Assembly (NCBI GenBank): GCA_027717645.1
Contig: JALLOG010000006.1
Span: 1 to 58,804, forward strand
DNA: 58,804 bases
Reading direction: 5' to 3'
Source: Desulfobacterota bacterium AH_259_B03_O07
Lineage (GTDB): Bacteria; Desulfobacterota_D; UBA1144; Nemesobacterales; CSP1-2
The position numbers and the translations under genes were made by a program. Positions within the stretch are counted from its first letter, which is position 1, and every line of letters begins with the position of its first letter. The notes beneath the pieces are model-generated. The model did no database searches and was not told where the DNA came from. It saw only the letters and a program-made list of their open reading frames with translations. Positions 52,631 to 58,804 of this stretch are shown in pieces.

Positions 52631-53784
52631 TTTGATATTATCGTCATTGGTGGTGGCCCTAGTGGTCTCCATATTGCCTCTATGCTAGCCGAATCCGGAT
52701 TGAGTGTAGCACTATTTGAACAAAATTCGGAGATCGGTAAAGACGTTGTTTGCTCTGGAGTTGTCGGTAAAGAGGCTTTTTCTAGATATGATTTACCTAA
52801 GGAGACAATTATAGGCAGATTTAAGGAAGCAGATCTGAACTCTCCGGGGGGTCTTGCATTCAATATTCTCATCCGGAAGAGGCAGTAGTTGTAGTTGATA
52901 GACATACTTTTGATAGAAACATGGCCGATTTTGCTCAAAATAATGGTGTAAAGATCTGGCTAAGAACCACGGTTTCTTCGCTTTCAGTTAAAGAAAAATA
53001 TTTGGAAGCTCTTCTTAAAACAGAAGAAGGCCCGCAGAGAGTCTATGCTCAGGTCAGTGTAATAGCTACGGGGGTGAAATACAATCTTCAAACCGCACTT
53101 GGATTAGGACGTCCGAGGAAGATAATAAAGGGTATTCAGGTGGAAATAAAAACAAATGATTTAGAACGGTTAAAAATTTATTGGGGAAGCAGGTTTTCGA
53201 CTGGGTTTTTTGGTTGGGCTATACCGTTATTAGATGGGAGAACGAGAGTCGGAGTTATGACAGAGGGGAATGCTGTCAATGGATTAAAAAATACATTGTC
53301 TGAAGTTAGTGATTATAGTAATACTTGCTCAGAGTTAAGTAGAGCTAAGAGAAGAGGCATAGCTTTTGGGACAATTAGACGTAGCTACTCGGATAGGATC
53401 ATTGTCATAGGTGAAGCAGCTGGACAGATTAAAACAACAACCGGTGGGGGCATTTACTATGGTCTTCTAAGTGCTGAAATAGCATCAGAAACTATTAAAA
53501 AAGCTTTTAGAATAGGAAACTTTGAAGCGAAGACCCTTTCAGAATATGAAAAAAAATGGAAAAAGACTTTGGGTAGTGAAATTACTTTCGGGGAATATTT
53601 TCATAAATTATATTCGAAATTAAGCGACAAGTCTTTGGATGCATTGTTTGACGCAGCCAAGAAGGATGGACTTCTTTCATATATAGCGAAGAGTGGAAAA
53701 TTTGACTGGCATAAAAATGCAGTAAGAAAAATAATTAGAAGCCCCAACTTAAGACGTGTACTTTGGAACGAATTTATTGGTTAG
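52631..53784 (+). pseudogene. FAD-dependent oxidoreductase, geranylgeranyl-reductase family, frameshifted
   Basis: The N-terminal FAD motif FDIIVIGGGPSGLHIASMLA is read from 52631 without an in-frame ATG, GTG or TTG start in front. After ADLNSPGG a run of six G (52846-52851) shifts the frame; the correct continuation SCIQYSHPEEAVVVVDRHTF runs into the second frame, which stays open to 53784. Downstream are VSVIATGVKYNLQTALGLGR, GFFGWAIPLLDGRTRVGVMT and the FAD-binding VIGEAAGQIKTTTGGGIYYG. The frameshift and missing start make it a likely pseudogene, although the G-run could be a sequencing error. Confidence 0.8.
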
Positions 53785-54844
53785 GAGAGAAAATGAATCT
53801 TAATTACATGACCAGAGTGGAAACGTGGAAGATCCACAAAAGGAAATAACTTTATTCACTAAAGCTGCACGATTTGTTTGCTTTCCACCTCCTAGGATTC
53901 TAAAATCTGTTAATGCATCAAATATATACATTGCTTCTGTTTCTGTATGTCATAAATTCAGTCAAACTACGGAAGAATTATTCCAATTTCCCTTATAATT
54001 GTTATCTCAACCTTTGTAGATGTTATACAACTCGAGGACAGCTTATTTAATTTCAATATTATTTTCTCATTCATTAAACCTTTTCCAAAAGAAAAAGGTT
54101 AACATAGACATTCCAAAAATTGCGTTTAGTAAATCACGAACGCAGGCGTTAAAAAAAATGCGGGGGATAGGGAATATTGGATTTTTTAGCCGGAGTGAGG
54201 GATTTATAGCTAAATTTTTGGGCAGTCTTGTCCTGAGCTAGGTCGAAGGGTTGTTACTTTGTATCAAGACAAAGTAAAAAATGTAAAATGTCAAATTAGA
54301 TAAAATAAATCTTTATAGATTTTGTCCACAAATTAACTGACATATACAGACATTGACCTTGATGATCATTTTGGGGATAAACTAGGGGATTTTTAACAAT
54401 GTTGCACATCTGTTACATTCGTTAGTTTCTTGTTATGCATATAAATATTGACTCTACACTTCTAGATGTAGCTCCTCTCATTGCGATTTAATTTAGTTTC
54501 TTGACTCAGATCTTCCTAGTGTATTAAAATTTTTATTAAACAGAAAATCTATTAAAGCAGAAGTTCCAAAATCACAGGCCTGAAGTCTTTTAAAGTTCGA
54601 ACTGATAGTTTTTAGTTTCACCTTCGATAATTTTTACCATTCTAAAATTGGTCAAATAGGATCTGGTCAGCATTTAAGTTATTGTTTTAGATAAGAAGTT
54701 ATTGTTATTTATATAGTCTGTTTCAGTACAATACATAATAGAAGTACGTTTATTTGTTAATTAGCGTTAAACATGAATTCATATTTGAGTGATTGATTAA
54801 ATGAATAGAATGATGAATAAATAGGCATTCGCTTGGGTGAAATC
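53785..54844. other. 1-kb non-coding stretch with repeats
   Basis: No gene can be supported. It contains a repeat block at 54220-54279. Short open stretches with protein-like composition occur on the minus strand near 53860-53960 and 54500-54610, but they lack starts and recognisable motifs. The 73-codon ORF at 54020-54241 overlaps the repeat block and is not called. Confidence 0.5.
54220..54279. repeat. Intergenic repeat block including the second copy of the 23-base repeat
   Basis: CTTGTCCTGAGC then GGTCGAAGGG (54229-54250), a unit common in bacterial intergenic DNA, is followed by TTACTTTG / CAAAGTAA arms. Bases 54257-54279 are identical to 5829-5851. Confidence 0.6.
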
Positions 54845-55891
54845 ATGAAAGTTATCTTAATAGCCGATGAAGACGAGAAAATAAGAAATTTAGTTCGCTT
54901 TGCGTTTTCAGGAGACATGGGTTATAGAGTCGAATCAGCTACCACTGGAGACGAGGCATTATCGAAGTCTAAGGTTATTAAACCAGACATTGTTATTGCG
55001 GATGTTACTCTCTCAAACAAAAATGGCTTTGAAGTATCAAGAGAAATAAAAAACGACCCTAGTTTAAAAGGTACATATATAATCCTACTCTCACCGTCCT
55101 CTACATTCGATAATACAAAGGCAAAAGAAGCTTTGGCTGATGATGTAATAGTAAAATCACTTGATTTAACAAACATTATTGGCGACATAACGGAAAAATT
55201 GGAGGCACTCTCAAGTGCTGGTAGAAGGAGGAGAATATCACCTCTTGTCATAAGCATATCTTTTTTTGTGATAATTTGTGTCATAGCTGTTTTCTTATTT
55301 GGAAACTTTTTGTTAGATCAACTAAGGCCTCACTCAAGTCGTTTTTCCAAGGTTGAAAGGGGAAAGAATATTGTGATAACCATAAATGGCAAAGAAGAAG
55401 TTTTTATAGATTTAATAGATAGAAAAAAATATAGCACTGGTGATCTAGAAACTGTGATCCAGTCTATGAAAGAAAGTAGCAAAGAAGAGGTGGATGATGA
55501 CTTAGTAATAATTCGGGCTGATTCGAGCGTGTCCCATGATTCTATTTTGAATATTATGAAAGAGATAAAAAAGTCGGGTTTAAATAACATTAGAGTAGTT
55601 CAAGAAATTGTATTACCTTTTAAATTTGAACAGATAGACGAGTATAAGTCTTTCTCAGAAGAGGAGAAAACAGTTAAAACATCTCATCCGGAAGATATAT
55701 TAACTATTACTGTGGTCGGTGCTAATATTAGAAGCGGTCCTAGCACTAATTATAACATTGTAGGTTTGGCAAAAAGCGGTGATTTACTTGAAAGTGTAAA
55801 TGAAGAAAGAGGTAACTGGATGAAAGTTAGAAAACTGGATGGGACAGAGGGTTGGATCTCAAAAAAGTTAGTGAAACCAATAGACCAGTAA
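54845..55891 (+). CDS. Receiver domain-TM-ExbD/TolR-like domain-SH3 fusion protein
   Basis: 348 residues. The cytoplasmic N-terminus is a response-regulator receiver: acidic pocket Asp8/Asp10 (IADEDE), phospho-acceptor Asp53 (VIADVT), switch Ser83 and Lys104. A basic RRRR precedes one membrane helix at about 133-157. The periplasmic part has an ExbD/TolR-like segment at about 178-265 (GKEEVFIDLIDRKKYSTGDL, VIIRADSSVSHDSILNIMKE, then IKKSGLNNIRVV) and a C-terminal SH3b domain at about 285-345 (VVGANIRSGPSTNYNIVGLA, GWISKKLV). ATG 54845 has GGGTGA 6 bases upstream and is preferred to TTG 54833. No histidine kinase or ExbB/TolQ gene is adjacent. The ExbD assignment is by pattern. Confidence 0.75.
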   Translation: MKVILIADEDEKIRNLVRFAFSGDMGYRVESATTGDEALSKSKVIKPDIVIADVTLSNKNGFEVSREIKNDPSLKGTYIILLSPSSTFDNTKAKEALADDVIVKSLDLTNIIGDITEKLEALSSAGRRRRISPLVISISFFVIICVIAVFLFGNFLLDQLRPHSSRFSKVERGKNIVITINGKEEVFIDLIDRKKYSTGDLETVIQSMKESSKEEVDDDLVIIRADSSVSHDSILNIMKEIKKSGLNNIRVVQEIVLPFKFEQIDEYKSFSEEEKTVKTSHPEDILTITVVGANIRSGPSTNYNIVGLAKSGDLLESVNEERGNWMKVRKLDGTEGWISKKLVKPIDQ

Positions 55892-55962
55892 TTAAATTAT
55901 TACAATATTAGCATTAGCCTCTTTTATATCAGGGTGAGCAAATTGTGAAATTTCTTATATAA

Positions 55963-55976
55963 GTGTAACGTTACAC
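55963..55976. promoter_or_regulatory. Perfect 14-base palindrome upstream of tRNA-fMet
   Basis: GTGTAACGTTACAC lies 29 bases before the -35 box of the tRNA promoter and 71 bases after the fusion gene. It could be an operator or a weak terminator stem; no T-run follows. Confidence 0.35.
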
Positions 55977-56004
55977 CACCTAATTAAAAAACTCAGTATT
56001 GTGT

Positions 56005-56033
56005 TTGACACATTATTCGAATTTACATATGAT
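56005..56033 (+). promoter_or_regulatory. Strong sigma-70 promoter of tRNA-fMet
   Basis: TTGACA (56005-56010), a 17-base spacer and TATGAT (56028-56033), ending 16 bases before the tRNA 5' end. Confidence 0.85.
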
Positions 56034-56049
56034 TATCTTTCTGATTAGA

Positions 56050-56126
<77 letters not shown>

Positions 56127-56176
56127 AAATTTCTCAATGCTATTAGTAGGTTATGAGGGTTGTAATTCCCTCTGTC

Positions 56177-57265
56177 TTATGCTTGATTTTTCTGGTAACC
56201 ACTTTGGTAACCATCCTTCCCGAAATTTGCCACATTTTCAACCAAATCATTGATTGAATTGTCCGGATGAGCATACCGCATTGTTGTTTTTATATCGGCA
56301 TGCCCCAGCACCTTTGACAAAGCAACTATTGAGCACCCGGACTCCACCGCCCTGGTTGCAAACGTATGACGCAGATCATGGAACCTGAGCCCCTTAATGC
56401 CCGCATGGTTCAAAGCACCTATAAAAACACGATTAAGAGAATCCTGCCTTGTATAGGGCTTATCGTCTGAACTTAAAAACACATACTCGCTGCCACTGGT
56501 TTTCAGTCTTAGCTTCAATAGGGTTGTCCTTAATGTACTATTTGTGGGGATTTTACGTGTCCTTTTAGACTTCGTATTGGATGCTTGCAACGTGATAACA
56601 CCATTCTCAAGGTCTATATTATCCCATCTAAGACTTAGTACCTCACCCTTTCTCATGCCAGTATTAAGGGCGCAAATTATGATATCCCCTAAGTGAGAGG
56701 GTGAGACCTCTAATAGCTGCTCTTCTTCTTTGCAAGTGAGTATTCGCTCAACTTGGTTGTTCAGGGGGAGCATTCCCGCTCTGGATACAGGGTTTTTGCC
56801 AAAAAACTTCCCCCACCTGTCTGCTAAGTTGAACGAGTGTCTTAGTACCTCAAGCTCCCGGTTTACCGTTGCAGGTGCAACGCTGGCCAGCCTGGATTCC
56901 TTGTAATCGTCAATGTCTTTAGGCGTTATTTCTGACAGCCTGCGATCCCCAAAGAAACCGTTCAGATGCTTCAGGCTAAGCTCATCTCTTGACCATGATC
57001 GTTTTTGTACCACGTTTCTTACATAGGCTAAATACTCGCCTGAGAATTCCATTAAAGTGGGAATCTTGGTCTTTATCATGTCGAACTGCCCTAAACGCAC
57101 CTGGCGCCTTCTATCTTCTAAGAGTGCCCTGGCTTGCGTCTTGGTCACTAAAGGGATTCGACCAACACTCTCATACTTATCTTTCCCATTGACGCGGTAT
57201 CGTATATACCAGTATTGGTTTGAAACCCCATCTTTTGTTACACGTGTTCTCTTAAATACTCCCAT
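56177..57265 (-). CDS. Site-specific tyrosine recombinase (island/phage integrase)
   Basis: 362 residues. N-terminal arm-binding region (QYWYIRYRVNGKDKYESVGR), SAM-like core-binding domain at about 70-165 and catalytic domain at about 175-345. All catalytic residues are visible: Arg in NTGMRKGEVL, Lys in TKSKRTRKI, HxxR in FHDLRHTFA, His in LGHADI and the nucleophile Tyr in TMRYAH. It should integrate and excise the island at the adjacent tRNA-fMet. ATG 57265 has GGAGG 8 bases upstream, overlapping the end of a small integrase-like remnant. It is transcribed toward the tRNA. Confidence 0.95.
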   Translation of the reverse strand: MGVFKRTRVTKDGVSNQYWYIRYRVNGKDKYESVGRIPLVTKTQARALLEDRRRQVRLGQFDMIKTKIPTLMEFSGEYLAYVRNVVQKRSWSRDELSLKHLNGFFGDRRLSEITPKDIDDYKESRLASVAPATVNRELEVLRHSFNLADRWGKFFGKNPVSRAGMLPLNNQVERILTCKEEEQLLEVSPSHLGDIIICALNTGMRKGEVLSLRWDNIDLENGVITLQASNTKSKRTRKIPTNSTLRTTLLKLRLKTSGSEYVFLSSDDKPYTRQDSLNRVFIGALNHAGIKGLRFHDLRHTFATRAVESGCSIVALSKVLGHADIKTTMRYAHPDNSINDLVENVANFGKDGYQSGYQKNQA

Positions 57266-57270
57266 GATAG

Positions 57271-57440
57271 TTACCTCCGTTTTTTTGTTTCAGGTAATAA
57301 AGGCTCTTTAATTTTATATCCTTCCCTTTTCATAACCTCACGGATCCAACCCCGGAAACGCTAACAACATCTCTCTTCCTCTTCCCATCAGGTTTATAAT
57401 AATCTATGTACCACCTTTTACCTTTTTTATATACGCCCAT
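57271..57440 (-). pseudogene. N-terminal integrase-like fragment, frameshifted
   Basis: From ATG 57440 the frame reads MGVYKKGKRWYIDYYKPDGK, then RKRDVVSVSGVG, typical of the arm-binding start of another tyrosine integrase, and stops at 57330. An overlapping frame continues IREVMKREGYKIKEPLLPET and stops at 57271, just before the intact integrase. It is probably a leftover of a second integrase, or a decayed excisionase-sized ORF. Confidence 0.55.
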
Positions 57441-57442
57441 CG

Positions 57443-57694
57443 TTATTTCCTCCTAGGCCTAGGTTTTATTTTTTTTCTTTTGTCTTTTATTTCTACATGT
57501 TCAAATAGGTCACCAACTTGAACATTTAAAGTTTCACAAAGTTTTATCATTGTAGTTCTGTCCACACCCTTCCATTTCTCGTTATAGAACTTATTGATTG
57601 TGTAAGTTGATAATCCACTTTTCCTCGATAATTCCTTTTGGCTTATTCTTCTATCTCCTAATATTCTTGATAGTCGACAGCGTATATCGCCCAA
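57443..57694 (-). CDS. XRE/Cro-CI-type HTH regulator
   Basis: 83 residues. Helix-turn-helix at about 15-45 (RRISQKELSRKSGLSTYTIN) and LCETLNVQVGDLF, followed by a very basic tail (KDKRKKIKPRPRRK). The TTG start at 57694 is supported by GGAGG about 11 bases upstream; no ATG start is available. It probably represses the integrase side and/or its own promoter; direct repeats at 57723-57746 are candidate operator sites. Small lambda-Cro-like regulators are common beside island integrases. Confidence 0.85.
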   Translation of the reverse strand: MGDIRCRLSRILGDRRISQKELSRKSGLSTYTINKFYNEKWKGVDRTTMIKLCETLNVQVGDLFEHVEIKDKRKKIKPRPRRK

Positions 57695-57722
57695 TATTGA
57701 TAGCCTCCGATTGTATATTTAG

Positions 57723-57746
57723 TATAACATATATAATATAACATAT
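57723..57746. promoter_or_regulatory. Tandem direct repeat, candidate operator of the XRE regulator
   Basis: TATAACATAT occurs at 57723-57732 and again at 57737-57746, start-to-start 14 bases, in the divergent promoter region between the XRE gene and the kinase. The region is very AT-rich, so chance similarity is possible. Confidence 0.45.
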
Positions 57747-57889
57747 CAAGATTATTATAGGAATTATTAAAATTGCTTAATCGAAAAAAGCAGTATTTCA
57801 TCCTTAGATGGCAGAATGACATCTGATTATCATGTAAAATGTGTATGTAATTTTGAGTAAAACAAATTTCTAGAATTAAGGGGGCTTGG

Positions 57890-58804
57890 ATGAACTTTAA
57901 TACTGGATGGCAAATCATTGAAGAAATAGGTCAAGGTGGACAGGGTAAGGTCTATAACGTAATTGATTACCAAAAGTTTATAAACACTTTTGGTAGTGTA
58001 CCTGGGACTATTGAATCACTTGCTAATACAAGCATTGTGGGAGAAAGTAATTTAAAGTTCATTGACAAGTTTGGTGAGGCAATCATGGATTTCGTTAAGT
58101 GGCATGATCCCAATAATCATGGTGCATTAAAGGTATTACATCAACCGGAAGATGCTAAAGAATTTGATCGTGCTAAGGAGAGAATTAAGAGAGAAATAGA
58201 GGCAATGGCTAGTCTTGATCATCCCAATCTCTTGAAAATCTTAGATGCAGATGGTGAATCAAAGTGGTTTGTATCTCAATATTATGCAAGAGGTACATTA
58301 GCAACCAATCTGGATTTATTTAGAGGAAACATATCAAAAGCTTTGAACGCTTTTAGACCGCTCGTTGAAGCAGTATCTTTAATTCATGAATCAAATAAAA
58401 TTCATAGAGATATTAAGCCACAAAATGTTTTTCTTGGTTCATCTGATAATTTAATTCTTGGTGATTTTGGACTTATCTTTTTTCAAGATGAAGAGCACAC
58501 TAGAATGTCAGATACATTTGAAAACGTAGGTAGTACAGACTGGATGCCCCCATGGGCATATAGAGCAAAGACAAAGATTGAAGATATAAGGTCAACATTT
58601 GATGTATTTTGTCTAGGCAAAGTCTTATGGGCAATGATTTCTGGTCAACCTTTTCTCAGGTTTTGGGATTTTAGGGATGATGAATTTGATTTAGAACTTA
58701 TGTTTCCTGAAAACAGATTCATGAGGTTAGTTAACAATCTTTTATCAAAATGTGTAGTTCGGCGTGAAGAAAATTGCATCTTTAAAGATGCTGAAATGTT
58801 TCTA
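57890..58804 (+). CDS. Serine/threonine protein kinase, cut by the window end
   Basis: The first 305 residues are present; the gene runs off the right edge. Kinase motifs: glycine loop IGQGGQGKVY (13-22), Lys81 in ALKVL, helix-C Glu102 in REIEAM, catalytic HRDIKPQNV (172-180) and DFG (192-194), so it should be active. An insertion of about 55 residues (24-78) lies between the glycine loop and the ATP-binding Lys. ATG 57890 follows GGGGG about 5 bases upstream. It is the first cargo gene seen in the tRNA-fMet island. Kinases of this kind in islands are sometimes part of phage-defence systems; that role is inference. Confidence 0.9.
   Translation, partial: MNFNTGWQIIEEIGQGGQGKVYNVIDYQKFINTFGSVPGTIESLANTSIVGESNLKFIDKFGEAIMDFVKWHDPNNHGALKVLHQPEDAKEFDRAKERIKREIEAMASLDHPNLLKILDADGESKWFVSQYYARGTLATNLDLFRGNISKALNAFRPLVEAVSLIHESNKIHRDIKPQNVFLGSSDNLILGDFGLIFFQDEEHTRMSDTFENVGSTDWMPPWAYRAKTKIEDIRSTFDVFCLGKVLWAMISGQPFLRFWDFRDDEFDLELMFPENRFMRLVNNLLSKCVVRREENCIFKDAEMFL

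Noticed and set aside
53860-53960. Minus-strand stretch reading EAMYIFDALTDFRILGGGK
   Set aside because: Protein-like but with no start, no family recognised and stops on both sides; it could be a remnant, but this cannot be supported.
54020-54241. 73-residue ORF
   Set aside because: Its 3' part is the intergenic repeat unit containing CTTGTCCTGAGC, and no signal or domain is present.
54500-54610. Minus-strand open stretch with ACDFGTSALIDFLFNKN
   Set aside because: Short, no start codon and no recognised family.

Overview
The window is 58.8 kb of AT-rich DNA from a Gram-negative bacterium. It encodes lipoproteins with lipoboxes, an outer-membrane polysaccharide export protein (Wza/OPX type), a YcbB-type L,D-transpeptidase and complex I subunit M. 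Two cyclic-di-GMP-I (GEMM-I) riboswitches and REP-like repeats containing GAAGCAATC would fit Desulfobacterota or a neighbouring lineage, but the taxonomy cannot be fixed from the sequence alone.

Layout. 0.3-5.6 kb: L,D-transpeptidase, a tiny lipoprotein, a ferritin/Dps-like protein paired with a 2Fe-2S ferredoxin, and a lone nuoM. 6.0-11.8 kb: a leftward operon of a large DUF4175-like membrane protein, an MA-type TPR peptidase and a MoxR ATPase. 11.8-16.5 kb: a rightward pterin operon (two tandem PTPS genes, folE and the stump of a short-chain dehydrogenase), then hemA-hemC and an exonuclease-WYL fusion. 16.5-18.7 kb: a coiled-coil lipoprotein and two nucleotidyltransferase modules that look fused tail-to-tail by a deletion, followed by a glycosyltransferase pseudogene. 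19.0-24.2 kb: two c-di-GMP riboswitches, one ahead of a UDP-sugar dehydrogenase and one ahead of a secreted DNRLRE/beta-helix protein, separated by an epimerase pseudogene and a decayed insertion sequence. 24.5-47.7 kb: a large surface-polysaccharide locus with five intact glycosyltransferases, three methyltransferases, Wzm/Wzt ABC exporter, epimerase, initiating sugar transferase, CpsB phosphatase, two Wzy/WaaL-like proteins, a TPR-carbohydrate-binding protein, BY-kinase (Wzc), OPX (Wza) and a FecR-like protein. 47.7-55.9 kb: gene remnants (MBL phosphodiesterase, corA, FAD oxidoreductase), an operon of CHASE2 adenylate cyclase, SH3 protein and M48 protease, and an unusual receiver-TM-ExbD/TolR-like-SH3 fusion. 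56.0 kb to the end: tRNA-fMet with a strong promoter, then an integrase, an XRE regulator and a Ser/Thr protein kinase cut by the window edge, i.e. the start of an island integrated at tRNA-fMet.

How the genes work together. Most of the window is envelope and exopolysaccharide biology. Sugar precursors (UDP-sugar dehydrogenase, epimerase) feed an initiating phosphoglycosyltransferase and glycosyltransferases. Assembly and export use Wzm/Wzt and/or Wzy with the Wza-Wzc pair, tuned by Wzc autophosphorylation and CpsB. The riboswitches suggest that cyclic-di-GMP controls precursor supply and a secreted polysaccharide-acting protein.

The region carries a heavy load of gene remnants, about ten in 58 kb, so decay and recombination are recent themes here. 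The most unusual items are the receiver-ExbD-SH3 fusion, the paired riboswitches, the exonuclease-WYL fusion, the ferritin-ferredoxin pair, the pterin operon with its decayed last gene, and the kinase-bearing tRNA-fMet island.
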